Shown piece after piece: positions 11,150 through 20,892 of a stretch of 64,000 bases of DNA. The notes beneath the pieces were generated by a model that searched no databases, had not been told where the DNA came from, and saw nothing but the letters and a program-made list of their open reading frames with translations. Positions within the stretch are counted from its first letter, which is position 1. Every line of letters begins with the position of its first letter. The stretch lies in assembly GCF_000741695.1 (NCBI RefSeq), contig NZ_JGZK01000005.1, positions 186,001 to 250,000 of the forward strand, given 5' to 3'. This DNA is from Bifidobacterium reuteri DSM 23975. GTDB lineage: Bacteria; Actinomycetota; Actinomycetes; Actinomycetales; Bifidobacteriaceae. The translations under genes were made by a program, and so were the position numbers.

Positions 11150-11887
11150 TCAATCCGAGGTCTTCGGTGCTTCGCCCACCTGAGGCGCGCCATTGATGTC
11201 GCGATGGATGTTCTGCATCTGCACCTCGATGTTCTGCAGGCTGCGCGAGCAGTCCAGCAACGTCTGCGAATGCTCGTTGAGCTTGGTGTCCGGCAGGTCG
11301 GTCTTGTATCGGAGCGCATGCTCCAGTGACGCCCAATAATCCATGGCGATGGTGCGGAACTGCACCTCCACGGGCGTGTAATGCGCGCCCGAGGAAAGGA
11401 ACACCGGCACCGCGTAGATCACGTGCAGCGAACGGTATCCGTTCTGCTTGGGTTTCTTGATATAGTCCTTGACGCGGAGCACCTGGATGTCGGACTGCGA
11501 AGACAGATAGTTGGATACGGAATAGACGTCATCTCGGTAATTGCAGATCACGCGGATGCCCGCCACATCGAACAGGTTGTCCTTGATGGCGTTGACGCTG
11601 ACGGGCAGCCCTTTGCGCTCCAGCTTGCCGATGATGGAGTTCACCGATTTCAGGCGGCGCTCCATGTGGTGAATCGGATCATGGCTGAAACGCACCTGGA
11701 ATTCGTCGTCGAGAATCTCCAGTTTGGTGCTGATCTCATACATCGCTCCCTCGTAGACCTGCATCAGGTCGATGAATTCGGTGATCTGATCGGCGTCGAA
11801 GCTGCCTCCGGGCAGGTCGAGCATCTTCAGACGGGCGTTCAGGTCGGCGGTGTTGAGACGGTTATGACGGTCAAGTATCACGACCAC
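11150..11887 (-). CDS. Small alarmone synthetase, RelQ-like (p)ppGpp synthetase
   Basis: The protein has a stand-alone RelA/SpoT nucleotidyltransferase domain without HD hydrolase, TGS or ACT domains. Diagnostic stretches are DDEFQVRFSHDPIHHMERRL, DLFDVAGIRVI-like text (NLFDVAGIRVICNYRDD), KKPKQNGYRSLHVIYAVPV (the G-loop/synthetase motif) and VEVQFRTIAMDYWASLEHAL. About 245 residues result from the GTG at 11887; AGGA lies 10-11 nt upstream, but TTG 11890, GTG 11881 and ATG 11983 are open alternatives. It should make (p)ppGpp or pGpp from GDP/GTP/GMP and ATP. It is divergent from miaB; the 268-bp gap holds a large inverted repeat. Confidence 0.9.
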   Translation of the reverse strand: MVVILDRHNRLNTADLNARLKMLDLPGGSFDADQITEFIDLMQVYEGAMYEISTKLEILDDEFQVRFSHDPIHHMERRLKSVNSIIGKLERKGLPVSVNAIKDNLFDVAGIRVICNYRDDVYSVSNYLSSQSDIQVLRVKDYIKKPKQNGYRSLHVIYAVPVFLSSGAHYTPVEVQFRTIAMDYWASLEHALRYKTDLPDTKLNEHSQTLLDCSRSLQNIEVQMQNIHRDINGAPQVGEAPKTSD

Positions 11888-12012
11888 CAATATACCGTTC
11901 CTGCTTGTCGTGGCCTGAATGCCGGCGCACAATCTCCTCAAGTCGCACATGCTTTTCCGGTCGTGGCCCACAGGCATCCACAAGTCTCCCGTATTCGTCT
12001 ATGTATCCAATA

Positions 12013-12062
12013 CCGGACAGGATCCTGTCTGATGCTGCCCTATGCTGTCCGATCCTGTCCGG
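12013..12062. repeat. Inverted repeat CCGGACAGGAT / ATCCTGTCCGG
   Basis: Perfect 11-bp arms (12013-12023 and 12052-12062) lie in the gap between the alarmone synthetase gene and miaB. The left arm overlaps a small palindrome ACAGGATCCTGT. It could be an operator or a leader hairpin; nothing in the window repeats it. Confidence 0.6.
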
Positions 12063-12141
12063 GGCGGGCGGCTTCGATGCCGCAGGATGTGGGCATGCCA
12101 CGCAGTTGTCGAGTGTTTGTCTCCATGACGAACCCACTGGA

Positions 12142-12147
12142 TAGAAT
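12142..12147 (+). promoter_or_regulatory. -10 element for a near-leaderless miaB
   Basis: TAGAAT ends 8 nt before the miaB ATG, so the transcript would start 1-3 nt from the start codon. No Shine-Dalgarno sequence is visible, which fits leaderless translation. Confidence 0.55.
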
Positions 12148-12155
12148 CGCACCTT

Positions 12156-13610
12156 ATGAATGAAGACATGATGACCGAGGCGGAGCGCGCCTCGATTGAG
12201 GCTGACGGTGCGGAAATCGCAGCAGGGGAGCGCGGCAAGGGCGTATTCCATATCCATACGCTCGGATGCCAGATGAATGTGCACGATTCCGAACGCATCG
12301 CCGGCGTGCTTGAGGCCAATGGATATGTGCCGGCCACCCAGGAACAGATCGATTCCCATGATTTCGACGTGATCGTGCTCAACACCTGCGCGGTGCGGGA
12401 GAACGCCGCCGAACGCATGTACGGCACGATCGGCCTGTTCAACCGCATCAAGATGCAGCGGCCGAACCTGCAGATCGCCGTGGGTGGATGCATGGCCCAG
12501 CTCGACCGCGAGACGATCGCGAAGCGGAAGCCGTGGGTAGCCGCCGTGTTCGGCACCAAGAACATCGAGGATCTGCCCAGACTGCTGGAGCAGAACCGCA
12601 TCACCGACAAGCCCCAGGTGCGGGTCAGCGACAAGCTCGAGGAATTCCCGAGCGACCTGCCAGCCGCCCGCGCATCCCGCGTCAGCTCTTGGGTGGCGAT
12701 TTCCGTGGGCTGCAACAACACGTGCACCTTCTGCATAGTGCCCACCACCCGCGGCAAGGAGAAGGACCGTCGCCCTGGCGATGTGCTCGCGGAAATCCGC
12801 CGGTGCGTGGCCAATGGGGCCAAAGAGGTGACGCTGCTTGGGCAGAACGTGAACTCCTATGGCTACGGCATCGGCGACCGTTATGCCTTCAGCAAACTGC
12901 TGCGCGCCTGCGGTGACATCGAGGGGCTGGAGCGCGTGAGGTTCACTTCGCCCCATCCGGCGGCGTTCACCGATGATGTGATCGCCGCGATGGCCGAGAC
13001 CCCGAACGTGATGCACCAGCTGCATTTCCCCCTGCAATCGGGGTCGGACCGCATCCTGCGCGCGATGCGCCGGTCGTATCGTTCCGCCAAGTTCCTCGAC
13101 ATCCTCGGCCGTATCCGCGCCGCCATGCCGGACGCGCAGATCTCCACCGACATCATCGTCGGCTTCCCCGGCGAGACCGAGGAGGATTTCCAAGCCACGT
13201 TGGACGTGGTGCGTAAGGCACGGTTCTCCACCGCATTCATGTTCATCTACTCGCCGAGACCCGGCACGCCGGCGGCCTCCATGCCTCAGATCCCCCGTGA
13301 CGTGGTGCAGGAGCGCTTCGACCGTCTGGTGGCCTTGCAGGAGGAGATCACCCAGGAAAACATGGAAAGCTTCGTGGGGCGCGACGTCGAGGTGATGATC
13401 ACCGGCAAACTCGGGAAAAAGGACAATGACACGCATCGTGTCACCGGGCGCGAGAGAACCGGGGTGCTGGTGCATATCGGCGTGCCGGAGGGACAGCCGG
13501 TGCCGGAGATCGGCGATTTCGTGACGGTGACCGTGACCCACGCCGGACGGCACAATCTGCTGGCGGACCCCGATTCCGCCGCGGGACAGACCTATTCCGT
13601 TCGCCACTGA
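12156..13610 (+). CDS. miaB: tRNA-2-methylthio-N6-dimethylallyladenosine synthase
   Basis: The 484-residue enzyme is a radical-SAM methylthiotransferase that adds the 2-methylthio group to i6A37 of tRNAs. The N-terminal UPF0004 domain shows the three auxiliary-cluster Cys motifs ([22 protein letters not shown]). The radical-SAM motif CxxxCxxC is in [13 protein letters not shown], followed by the substrate region LGQNVNSYG and a C-terminal TRAM domain ([11 protein letters not shown] onward). It is followed 109 bp later by miaA, which makes its substrate, so the pair forms a pathway unit. The ATG at 12156 is supported by a -10 element placed for near-leaderless transcription. Confidence 0.97.
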   Translation: MNEDMMTEAERASIEADGAEIAAGERGKGVFHIHTLGCQMNVHDSERIAGVLEANGYVPATQEQIDSHDFDVIVLNTCAVRENAAERMYGTIGLFNRIKMQRPNLQIAVGGCMAQLDRETIAKRKPWVAAVFGTKNIEDLPRLLEQNRITDKPQVRVSDKLEEFPSDLPAARASRVSSWVAISVGCNNTCTFCIVPTTRGKEKDRRPGDVLAEIRRCVANGAKEVTLLGQNVNSYGYGIGDRYAFSKLLRACGDIEGLERVRFTSPHPAAFTDDVIAAMAETPNVMHQLHFPLQSGSDRILRAMRRSYRSAKFLDILGRIRAAMPDAQISTDIIVGFPGETEEDFQATLDVVRKARFSTAFMFIYSPRPGTPAASMPQIPRDVVQERFDRLVALQEEITQENMESFVGRDVEVMITGKLGKKDNDTHRVTGRERTGVLVHIGVPEGQPVPEIGDFVTVTVTHAGRHNLLADPDSAAGQTYSVRH

Positions 13611-13719
13611 AGACATACGTCCGGCGCTCTGCGATCTCTATGATTGCTTCGACATCAGGGTGCAACCAAGGTTCCTGTGATCAGGGATTGGACGCAGAGC
13701 TGGTTTAGGGAGAGAGACT

Positions 13720-14727
13720 GTGCAGGAAGAAACACACATCACGCCGCGAGTGGTCAGTATCGTCGGCCCGACCGCTTCGGGCAAAACAGGTCTCGGCATC
13801 GCCATCGCCCAACGACTGGCGGCGCAAGGCGAACGGGCCGAGATCGTCAACGCGGATGCCTATCAGATGTATCGCGGCATGGATATCGGCACCGCCAAGC
13901 CGACCGCCGAAGAGCAGGCTGCGGTGCCGCATCATCTTATCGACATCATTGATCCCGAAGAGTCGATGAGCGTGGCCCGTTTCCAACAGCTCGCCCGCGA
14001 AGCCATCGCCGACTTGCAATCGCGTGGCGTCAGGCCGATTCTCGTCGGCGGGTCGGGATTGTATGCGCGGGCGGCCATCGATGACATCACCTTCCCCGGC
14101 ACCGACCCCGACGTGCGCAGGAAATATGAGGAGAGGGAGAAGACCGAGGGCTCAGGCGCGTTGTTCGACGAACTCAAAGCCAAGGATCCTGAGGCCGCTG
14201 CGCTAATGGACCCGCATAACCCCCGTCGCACCATACGGGCGTTGGAGGTCATCGAGCTTACAGGACAACCATACTCGGCGAGTCTTCCGCGGTATCGGTA
14301 TGTCATCCCATCGGTGCAGATCGGTTTGGACCTGAGCCGTGAGGAACTGGATCGGCGCATCGATCTGAGAACCAAGCAGATGATGACCAACGGTTTCGTG
14401 GAGGAGGTGTGGCGCCTACGCCCGCATCTTGGTGCCACCGCCGTGCGTGCGCTCGGCTATCAGCAGATCATCGACCTGTTGGACGGCATCTGGGACGAAT
14501 ACGACGCCTTCGCCGACATTGCCCAGAAGACCAAGCGTCTTGCACGCAAACAGATGGGCTGGTTCGGCCGTGATCCACGCATCCATTGGCTTCAGGCGTT
14601 GAATCCGAAGCTTGTCGACAACGCGATGGCCATCATCGCCCATGCCGATGCTGGCGATTACGATCCCATCGATGCTCAGGCTGATGCCTATGTGCAACAC
14701 CATCTTGGGGACATCGCCGCCGCCTGA
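13720..14727 (+). CDS. miaA: tRNA dimethylallyltransferase
   Basis: The 335-residue enzyme transfers the dimethylallyl group to A37 of UNN-reading tRNAs, the step before MiaB. The P-loop is [12 protein letters not shown] near the N-terminus. Further family blocks are [70 protein letters not shown] and [19 protein letters not shown]. The frame starts with GTG at 13720 after a purine-rich AGGGAGAGAG. Normal length, no anomalies. Confidence 0.97.
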   Translation: MQEETHITPRVVSIVGPTASGKTGLGIAIAQRLAAQGERAEIVNADAYQMYRGMDIGTAKPTAEEQAAVPHHLIDIIDPEESMSVARFQQLAREAIADLQSRGVRPILVGGSGLYARAAIDDITFPGTDPDVRRKYEEREKTEGSGALFDELKAKDPEAAALMDPHNPRRTIRALEVIELTGQPYSASLPRYRYVIPSVQIGLDLSREELDRRIDLRTKQMMTNGFVEEVWRLRPHLGATAVRALGYQQIIDLLDGIWDEYDAFADIAQKTKRLARKQMGWFGRDPRIHWLQALNPKLVDNAMAIIAHADAGDYDPIDAQADAYVQHHLGDIAAA

Positions 14728-14750
14728 AACACCACACTCTGGCTCCCTGC

Positions 14751-14798
14751 TCTGGCTCCCTCTGACGAGGGTGCTGTCAGCGAAGCTGACTGAGGGAA
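14751..14798 (+). repeat. Dispersed structured repeat, copy A
   Basis: The copy reads GGCTCCCTCTGACGAGGG, then GCTGTCAGCGAAGCTGAC and TGAGGG. The second half folds as GTCAGC-GAA-GCTGAC. It is related to copies at 20031-20080 (reverse orientation) and 51564-51613. It sits between convergent miaA and the Fic-fold gene. A partial extra ACTCTGGCTCCCT precedes it. Confidence 0.75.
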
Positions 14799-14825
14799 AG
14801 ATCGCAGCCGTAAGGCCGCATGTAT

Positions 14826-15635
14826 TCAGTGCGCAGGACCCTGGTCCCAACCGGCAATCAGAAACACGCGCGTCGGATTCGCTGGACGCAGCATCGCCTC
14901 GAACATGCGCTCGAATGCGGAGATATCCCCACGATACGCCGTATGCTTGGCCGTGCGATATATGTCGCGTGTCACCATGCCCCAGTCGAGATCCCATCCC
15001 GCGTCATGCGCGAGACGGGAGCCGAAGATGCGCAGTACCATCGCGTTGCCTCCGCGGAACGGATGCAGATAGCCCAGCTCGTCGTATATGACCGAGAACT
15101 TTTGGACGAACACTTCCCTGTCCAGGGCATGCAGATTGCGGTTGTCCGCCAGTTCCATCGCGATGTTGTGCGCTCCGGTCTCTATGAGCCCGGCAGGGAA
15201 AAAGGCCTCGGGATTGTTGGCGCGGGCGCGGTCGTTGGTGATCTCGCGCGTGGTGTTCGATGTACGCAGTTTCCCGGCGTCATCGAACACTCCCTCGAAC
15301 AGGCCGCGGTGGATCGCCACAAGCTCATCCAGATCGCCGGAGGGATTCCAACGCCGTTCCGCCAGCAGCACCGTGCGCGCAAAGACCGCGTCGGCACGGT
15401 TCGCGGCATGATCGTCAAGGCTGCCGTCTGACAGACGGTTCTCGCCATTCGGCCCAAGGATGTTCAGGCGCATGGCCGTCTGCTCGTCGGCCACGTCGAT
15501 GAGATGGCTCACATCCTGGACGCCCTGCTCATAGGCGGCTGCGGCGCGCATCGTCGCTTCGCCCGGCGTCATCGCCTCCAGTGCGCAGTTCCTGAGTGCA
15601 AATGCGACTGCGCTCGCACGCTCTGCGGGTGTCAT
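14826..15635 (-). CDS. Fic-fold protein with a degenerate AMPylation motif
   Basis: The protein of about 269 residues resembles Fic/DOC proteins: LIHRGLFEGVF-like text (AIHRGLFEGVFDDAG), the flap region RTSNTTREI, and the helix-loop LGYLHPFRGGNAMVLRIF. The canonical motif HPFx(D/E)GNGRxxR is altered: the acidic Mg-binding residue is Gly, and the GR pair is AM, while His, Pro, Phe, Asn and the last Arg remain. Loss of the metal-coordinating acid suggests reduced or altered nucleotidyl transfer (inference). The start at 15635 is favoured because a TATCAT -10 lies 7 nt upstream; an ATG at 15644 is the alternative. No antitoxin gene is adjacent. It is divergent from ftsK. Confidence 0.8.
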   Translation of the reverse strand: MTPAERASAVAFALRNCALEAMTPGEATMRAAAAYEQGVQDVSHLIDVADEQTAMRLNILGPNGENRLSDGSLDDHAANRADAVFARTVLLAERRWNPSGDLDELVAIHRGLFEGVFDDAGKLRTSNTTREITNDRARANNPEAFFPAGLIETGAHNIAMELADNRNLHALDREVFVQKFSVIYDELGYLHPFRGGNAMVLRIFGSRLAHDAGWDLDWGMVTRDIYRTAKHTAYRGDISAFERMFEAMLRPANPTRVFLIAGWDQGPAH

Positions 15636-15642
15636 GGAACCC

Positions 15643-15648
15643 ATGATA
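15643..15648 (-). promoter_or_regulatory. -10 element for the Fic-fold gene
   Basis: TATCAT on the minus strand lies 7 nt before the ATG at 15635, an arrangement expected for a leaderless start. No ribosome site is visible. Confidence 0.45.
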
Positions 15649-15691
15649 AGCCATGAAACATGTCATACGGCGACATGAACCCCCGTACATG

Positions 15692-15697
15692 TAGAAT
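15692..15697 (+). promoter_or_regulatory. -10 element for ftsK
   Basis: TAGAAT lies 10 nt before the ATG at 15708, with no Shine-Dalgarno sequence between. A leader of only about 3-5 nt is implied. Confidence 0.45.
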
Positions 15698-15707
15698 CAG
15701 ACGCGAT

Positions 15708-18707
15708 ATGGCACGTACAGCATCCTCCAATAGCACACAATCCCGCAAGACCCGTGGCGGTGGCAACACCTCGACGCATGACGGGGAGACCGCAGTCCAG
15801 CCGGAACTCGATGCGGAGCCTGAACCGCTATGGCATAAGCTCCTGCTCGCCATCCCGCGTGCGCTGGGCTCGGGTGTCCGCGCCATCGCCGGTGTGGGGG
15901 AATACGACCCGGCATATCGGCGTGACGGGTTGTGCTTCATGCTGCTCGTTCTCGCCATCCTCTTCTGCGCTTCAGAATGGTTCCGCGTCAATGGGCCGTT
16001 CGGTCGGTTCCTTCATGCCTTGGCCTCCGGCGTGCTCGGTGTGATGAGCATCGTGCTGCCGGTGCTGCTGGCCGCTGTGGCCATCCGTCTGATGCGCAAC
16101 TCTGGTTATGGTTCCAGCAATCCCCGCGTGATCACCGGTTGGGCGTTGCTCATGTGGTCCATCTGCTCGATCATCGATGTGGCCCTCGCCGCGAATCATC
16201 CCGGCTTCGATATCACCGTGCTGCAATCCGCCGGCGGTCTGCTTGGGTTCTTCTTGGGCTCGCCGCTGGCGTGGGGGCTGTCCTCCGCGTTCGCCATCGT
16301 GGTGTTCGTGGTGTTCGGTCTGTTCTCCGTCATGATGATCACCGGCACCCACGTCACCGATCTGCCGGAGGATGCGCGCAAGCTGATGGCGTTCATCCAG
16401 CGCAAGCCCTATGCTCCCAAGGGCCAGGATTCGAATGACGGCGACGATGAGCGCAGCCAGTTCCCCAATGAGGTGCGTGTCGGCGACACTACGCTGGCGT
16501 TCGCGGATGGCGTGCCGACCCATGACGGCGACGACGAAGAAGAAGGGGAAAACCCATCCCCGTCCAAGCCTGGTTTCTTCACACGGCTTTTCGGTCGCAA
16601 GCCCAAAGACGAGGGCGACAAGACGCTTGACCGGTATGCCGCCGACGACCCCTTCGACCGGGCGGCGAGCCGGCATGGGGCCACCGCCGAAACACCGGTG
16701 GTGGATCCCTCCACCGGTGAGATTCTCGGGGAACATGACGGAGGGCGCACGGTTGCGTCCTCCTCCTATGATGGCCGTCCTCATGTGGCAGGTAACGCGC
16801 CGTTCGCCGATGATGCGGCCGATGCCGCGACTGTTGCAGGCACCGTGCCCGTCCTGTCTGGTGCGGCCGGCGCCGTTCTGCCACGGGTGGTCGCCAGCGG
16901 CAGCGGCACAGTGGCCATGCCTTCCAGCGCGGGCGGTTCCGGTACTGCGGGCGGTTCCGGCGGCACTACAGCGATGCCGTCCGGTACCACAGCGGACAAT
17001 GACCCCTGGGCCCCCAGTGCCTTGCAGGCTGCCGGAGCCGCGGCTGTTGTCGCTGCAGGTGCCGCGGCCGCTGGCGCGAATGCGACCGCTCCCTATGCCG
17101 GGGCCGACGCGGATGGCAGCGGCGTCGGACAGTCCGGTGCGGTTGCGGATGGCGAAACCGGCACCGATGACGACGCGAATCGTCCCTACCAGTTGCCTGA
17201 CCTGAACCTGCTCGCCAAAGGCCAGCCCCATGCCATGCGCACTCCGGCTAATGACCGTGTGATTCGGGCCCTGACCTCCACATTCGAACAGTTCAACGTG
17301 GATGCCAAGGTGGTGGGCTTCCTGCGTGGCCCGTCAGTGACCCAGTACGAGGTCGAGCTCGGTCCCGGCGTCAAGGTGGAGAAGGTCACCAATCTGCAGC
17401 GCAACATCGCGTACGCGGTGGCCAGTTCGGATGTGCGTATCCTGTCTCCGATTCCCGGCAAATCCGCTATCGGCATCGAAATCCCGAACGAGGACCGCGA
17501 AATCGTGCATCTGGGCGACGTGTTGCGCTCCGACAAGGCGGTGGGCGACCCGAATCCGATGCTCACCGGTATCGGCAAGGACGTGGAGGGGCACTTCGTC
17601 ACCGCCGACCTGACCAAGATGCCGCATTTGCTGGTGGCCGGCGCCACCGGTTCCGGCAAGTCCAGTTTCATCAACTCGATGCTCACGTCCATCATCATGC
17701 GTGCCACGCCTGAGCAGGTGCGCCTGATCATGGTGGACCCCAAGCGTGTCGAGCTGTCCGCGTACGCCGGCATCCCGCATCTGCTGACTCCGATCATCAC
17801 CGACCCCAAGAAGGCCGCACAGGCTCTGGAATGGGTGGTCAAGGAGATGGATTCACGCTATTCCGACCTGGAATACTTCGGCTTCCGCCATGTCAAGGAT
17901 TTCAACGAGGCCGTGCGCGCCGGCAAGGTGCATGCGCCGCTGGGCTCCAAACGCAAGGTGGCACCCTACCCGTACATCCTTGTGGTGGTCGACGAGATGG
18001 CCGACCTCATGATGGTGGCCAAGAACGATGTGGAAAGCTCCATCCAGCGCATCACACAGCTCGCGCGAGCCGCCGGCGTGCATCTGGTGCTCGCCACACA
18101 GCGCCCGTCCGTGGACGTGGTGACCGGCCTGATCAAGGCCAACATCCCCTCGCGTCTGGCGTTCGCCACGTCTTCGGCGACCGATTCGCGAGTCATCCTC
18201 GATACCGTCGGTGCCGAAACGTTGATCGGACAGGGCGACGCCCTGTTCCTGCCGATGGGCTCCGCGAAGCCGATTCGTGTGCAGGGGTCGTGGGTGTCCG
18301 AATCGGAGATCCGCAAGGCAGTGGAGTTCGTGCGCACGCAGCGCAAGCCGAGATACCGCGAGGACATCGAGGAGATGGCCAAGGAGGCGGAGAAGAAGAA
18401 CGGCATGGAGCCGGATGAGGAGATCGGCGACGATATGGACGTGCTGCTCCAGGCCGCCGAGCTCGTGGTCACCTCCCAGTTCGGTTCCACCTCGATGCTG
18501 CAGAGGAAGCTGCGCGTGGGCTTCGCCAAGGCAGGCCGTCTCATGGACCTGCTCGAGACCCGTGGCGTGGTGGGCCCGTCCGAAGGCTCCAAGGCCCGTG
18601 AGGTCCTCGTGCAGCCCCAGGACCTGCCGCAGGTCCTCGCGTTCATCCGCGGCGAGACCAGCTCGCTGAACCCTTCCCAGCCAGCCCAGGGCGAGCTCGG
18701 CGAGTAA
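15708..18707 (+). CDS. ftsK: FtsK/SpoIIIE-family DNA translocase
   Basis: The 999-residue protein couples chromosome segregation to division by pumping DNA at the septum. The N-terminal region (about residues 60-230) has four or five membrane helices. A long Gly/Ala/Ser/acidic linker (about 230-500) follows. The FtsK core has [16 protein letters not shown] text ([20 protein letters not shown]), Walker [10 protein letters not shown], Walker [15 protein letters not shown] and [12 protein letters not shown]. The C-terminal gamma winged helix ([19 protein letters not shown]) should read KOPS-like sites. The start MARTASSNS is preferred over an ATG 48 nt upstream, which adds a tail without a ribosome site. 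It heads the actinobacterial cluster with pgsA, cinA, clgR and recA. Confidence 0.96.
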   Translation: MARTASSNSTQSRKTRGGGNTSTHDGETAVQPELDAEPEPLWHKLLLAIPRALGSGVRAIAGVGEYDPAYRRDGLCFMLLVLAILFCASEWFRVNGPFGRFLHALASGVLGVMSIVLPVLLAAVAIRLMRNSGYGSSNPRVITGWALLMWSICSIIDVALAANHPGFDITVLQSAGGLLGFFLGSPLAWGLSSAFAIVVFVVFGLFSVMMITGTHVTDLPEDARKLMAFIQRKPYAPKGQDSNDGDDERSQFPNEVRVGDTTLAFADGVPTHDGDDEEEGENPSPSKPGFFTRLFGRKPKDEGDKTLDRYAADDPFDRAASRHGATAETPVVDPSTGEILGEHDGGRTVASSSYDGRPHVAGNAPFADDAADAATVAGTVPVLSGAAGAVLPRVVASGSGTVAMPSSAGGSGTAGGSGGTTAMPSGTTADNDPWAPSALQAAGAAAVVAAGAAAAGANATAPYAGADADGSGVGQSGAVADGETGTDDDANRPYQLPDLNLLAKGQPHAMRTPANDRVIRALTSTFEQFNVDAKVVGFLRGPSVTQYEVELGPGVKVEKVTNLQRNIAYAVASSDVRILSPIPGKSAIGIEIPNEDREIVHLGDVLRSDKAVGDPNPMLTGIGKDVEGHFVTADLTKMPHLLVAGATGSGKSSFINSMLTSIIMRATPEQVRLIMVDPKRVELSAYAGIPHLLTPIITDPKKAAQALEWVVKEMDSRYSDLEYFGFRHVKDFNEAVRAGKVHAPLGSKRKVAPYPYILVVVDEMADLMMVAKNDVESSIQRITQLARAAGVHLVLATQRPSVDVVTGLIKANIPSRLAFATSSATDSRVILDTVGAETLIGQGDALFLPMGSAKPIRVQGSWVSESEIRKAVEFVRTQRKPRYREDIEEMAKEAEKKNGMEPDEEIGDDMDVLLQAAELVVTSQFGSTSMLQRKLRVGFAKAGRLMDLLETRGVVGPSEGSKAREVLVQPQDLPQVLAFIRGETSSLNPSQPAQGELGE

Positions 18708-18770
18708 CGGCTCGGCTTTTCAGAGCAGCTTTCAGCTTCCCTTTACCTAACGTAGAAGTATGGGGGTAAC

Positions 18771-19430
18771 GTGAACATTATGACTAATGAAGCAATGGAC
18801 AAGCAGGGCACACCCAAGGCCTCCATCTTCGACGGATGGAACGCGGCGCCGAACCTGGTCACCTATTCGCGCATCGTGCTGGTGATCATCTTTCTGGTGC
18901 TGGACGCTCTGGCCGGTGAATGGGGCGCCGACAACCTGACATTCCGTTGGATTGCGGCGGTGTTGTTCATCATCGCGGCGTCCACCGACAAGATCGACGG
19001 CTGGATGGCCCGCAAATACAATCAGGTCACCGAAATGGGCAAGCTCATGGACCCTATTGCGGACAAGCTGCTGACCTGCGGTGCCATGATCGTGTGCTCC
19101 GTGTTCGGAGAACTTGGTTGGTGGGTCACTATTCTGTTCCTGATTCGTGAGATCGGCATCACCGTGATGCGCTTCTTCGTGATGGAGCGTCCGGGTGGCA
19201 AGGTCATCGCCGCCGCATGGCCCGGCAAGCTCAAGACCGTGTTCCAGTGCGTGGGCCTGTCCATGCTGTTGCTGCCGATGTGGGCTCTGGACGGCAGTGC
19301 CACCACTCCGCTGTGGCTCACCGCCTACTACTTCCTGACTTACACGGTGATCTATGTGGCTTTGGTGCTTTGCCTGTACTCCGGTGGCGTGTACCTGTAC
19401 AACACCTTCGTGGCCCCGAACAAGCGCTGA
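18771..19430 (+). CDS. pgsA: CDP-diacylglycerol-glycerol-3-phosphate 3-phosphatidyltransferase
   Basis: The 219-residue membrane enzyme makes phosphatidylglycerol phosphate, the first committed step to phosphatidylglycerol and cardiolipin. The CDP-alcohol phosphotransferase signature is complete: DKIDGWMARKYNQ, then G and the Asp pair in GKLMDPIADK. The N-terminus ends with NLVTYSRI, typical for PgsA. The GTG at 18771 sits 5 nt after GGGGG; an internal ATG at 18780 is possible. The next gene starts 3 bp after its stop, so the two are cotranscribed. Confidence 0.95.
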   Translation: MNIMTNEAMDKQGTPKASIFDGWNAAPNLVTYSRIVLVIIFLVLDALAGEWGADNLTFRWIAAVLFIIAASTDKIDGWMARKYNQVTEMGKLMDPIADKLLTCGAMIVCSVFGELGWWVTILFLIREIGITVMRFFVMERPGGKVIAAAWPGKLKTVFQCVGLSMLLLPMWALDGSATTPLWLTAYYFLTYTVIYVALVLCLYSGGVYLYNTFVAPNKR

Positions 19431-19433
19431 ACG

Positions 19434-19949
19434 ATGAATGCCGATGACCTTGCCGCAGCCGTATTGGCGATCTGTGAATCACGTGGTGTGAAAATCGCCT
19501 GCGCCGAATCGCTGACCGGTGGTCTGCTCGCGGACGCCTTCGTGCGAATTCCTGGGGCATCCCGCGTGTTTCTGGGGTCGGCGGTGACCTATGACATCAA
19601 CGCCAAGGCATCCATCCTTGGCGTTGACAAGGCATTGCTCGACCGCGAGGGGGCGGTGCACCCCGAAGTGGCCCGCCAGATGGCGGTGGCGACGGCGAGG
19701 CTGTATGACCAGCCGGACTATGCAGGCCGTGTCATCGGGCTATCCACCACCGGTGTGGCGGGTCCCGGCCCTGATGGCGACAAGCCGGCCGGATTGGTAT
19801 ATGTGGGGTTCCGCATACCGCGAGACGTTGCTGCGGATCGAGCCGAGCATGTCGAGGCGGTTGAATTGCGGCTTTCGGGCACTCGTGAGGATGTCCGCCA
19901 TGCCACCGTGCTGCATGTGCTCGAGCGGCTTCGTGCGTGGCTCGGATAG
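19434..19949 (+). CDS. cinA: CinA C-terminal domain protein (NMN amidohydrolase PncC-type)
   Basis: The 171-residue protein consists of only the CinA C-terminal domain, with ACAESLTGGLLADAF, FLGSAVTYDINAK, STTGVAGPGPDGDKPAGLVY and the closing RLSGTREDVRHAT. In E. coli PncC this domain deamidates nicotinamide mononucleotide to nicotinate mononucleotide for NAD salvage. The MoCF-like N-terminal half of full CinA is absent, as in other actinobacteria. It starts 3 bp after pgsA stops. Confidence 0.93.
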   Translation: MNADDLAAAVLAICESRGVKIACAESLTGGLLADAFVRIPGASRVFLGSAVTYDINAKASILGVDKALLDREGAVHPEVARQMAVATARLYDQPDYAGRVIGLSTTGVAGPGPDGDKPAGLVYVGFRIPRDVAADRAEHVEAVELRLSGTREDVRHATVLHVLERLRAWLG

Positions 19950-19992
19950 TTGGGTTGCCTGTTCCGGGAATGATTCGGTGCATCGGTCTGGG

Positions 19993-20113
19993 CTAGTATC
20001 CTGCGCCATAAGTTCGTTGATTAATTCACTACCCCTCAGTCCCGCTTCGCGGGCTAGCTCCCCTGACAAGGGGAGCCTCATATATTCAACGAATTAGTGA
20101 TGCGGGATACTAG
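19993..20113. repeat. 121-bp imperfect inverted repeat enclosing repeat copy B
   Basis: The left arm from 19993 (CTAGTATCCTGCGCCATAAG) and the reverse complement of the right arm ending at 20113 (CTAGTATCCCGCATCACTAA) agree at most positions and continue TTCGTTGA in both. The centre carries GCTCCCCT/AGGGGAGC and CCCGC/GCGGG stems. It looks like a MITE-like or cruciform-forming element. No target-site duplication was established. Confidence 0.7.
20031..20080 (-). repeat. Dispersed structured repeat, copy B
   Basis: Read on the minus strand it gives GAGGCTCCCCTTGTCAGGGG, AGCTAGCCCGCGAAGCGGGA and CTGAGGGG. Both hairpins are intact, and the second stem has C-G where copy A has A-T and the lhr copy has T-A. 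Confidence 0.75.
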
Positions 20114-20274
20114 GTTGCGGTTTCGGTGGCCGTTTCACCGGCGAATGACCGATGCGATACACGCCTTAAGCAAAACCTGAGTCTATTTACAGCAACTTTT
20201 CAGGAATAAAACCCGTGGTGCATGGTGTTGAACTGTATGGAAACACTGAACAGGCCTGGAAGGGGGCTAAGGCG

Positions 20275-20793
20275 ATGGAAACGATGACGCGGGCGGATGA
20301 GCAGATGGATGTTGCCGTCAAGAACCCGATGCGAGTGCAGCCGGGCGTTGCCCGTATGCGGGAACTCACCCCGGCCCAGCGCCGCGCGGTGATGTTCGCG
20401 CAGCAGCAGGTATTGAAGGCACAGGCCGCGAAGAAGGCCCGCGATGAACGTGCGGCAGCACGCGAACGTATGTGGCAGGACGAGGAGGCCGGATACGCCA
20501 AGTCCCGCCCTGCGGCTGTGCAGAACGTAGCTGCCGAATCCGAAGCGCATGACGTGTCGCTGCGTGAGGCTATCGGTCACGTGCTCCGCGATTTGCGCAC
20601 ACGCGACCGTCGCACGTTGCGCGAGGTGTCCGAGAAGGCAGGCGTCTCTCTCGGCTACCTCTCCGAGGTGGAGCGCGGCCAAAAGGAGGCCAGCTCCGAA
20701 CTGCTGAGCTCCATAGCCGATTCGCTTGGTGTGAGCACTGCACAGATGCTGCGCATGGTTGCCGACTATCTTGACTCGGTCAATGAGCGGTAA
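20275..20793 (+). CDS. clgR: ClgR-like XRE-family transcriptional regulator
   Basis: The 172-residue protein has an Arg/Ala-rich N-terminal part and a C-terminal HTH_3 domain ([20 protein letters not shown] followed by [11 protein letters not shown]), very similar to ClgR. In actinobacteria ClgR activates clpP and clpC protease genes, and often recA-region genes, during stress. Its position in pgsA-cinA-clgR-DUF3046-recA order is the classical one. The ATG at 20275 is preferred because GGAAGGGGGC lies just upstream; a GTG at 20215 would add 20 residues. A strong terminator follows. Confidence 0.88.
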   Translation: METMTRADEQMDVAVKNPMRVQPGVARMRELTPAQRRAVMFAQQQVLKAQAAKKARDERAAARERMWQDEEAGYAKSRPAAVQNVAAESEAHDVSLREAIGHVLRDLRTRDRRTLREVSEKAGVSLGYLSEVERGQKEASSELLSSIADSLGVSTAQMLRMVADYLDSVNER

Positions 20794-20813
20794 TCATTTG
20801 TGAGGCTGCTGTG

Positions 20814-20845
20814 GGGCCTGTGACGGTGGTATTCGTCACAGGCCC
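20814..20845 (+). terminator. Stem-loop terminator after clgR
   Basis: GGGCCTGTGAC pairs with GTCACAGGCCC (11 bp) and is followed by the T-rich tgttgt. Confidence 0.75.
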
Positions 20846-20892
20846 TGTTGTATGTTGCCGGATATTCGCCGGGTCGTGGCACACTTTCGGGT

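Larger units (their letters stand above)
19950..20274. other. Gene-free interval carrying a large imperfect palindrome
   Basis: The 325 bp between cinA and clgR hold no convincing gene. Positions 19993-20113 form one long imperfect inverted repeat with outer arms beginning CTAGTATCC, and the dispersed repeat copy B sits in its centre. The remaining 160 bp before clgR should contain its promoter, but no clear -35/-10 pair was found. Confidence 0.7.

Noticed and set aside
15972-17231. Minus-strand frame over the ftsK N-terminal half
   Set aside because: Composition and lack of motifs mark it as antisense shadow of the ftsK linker.
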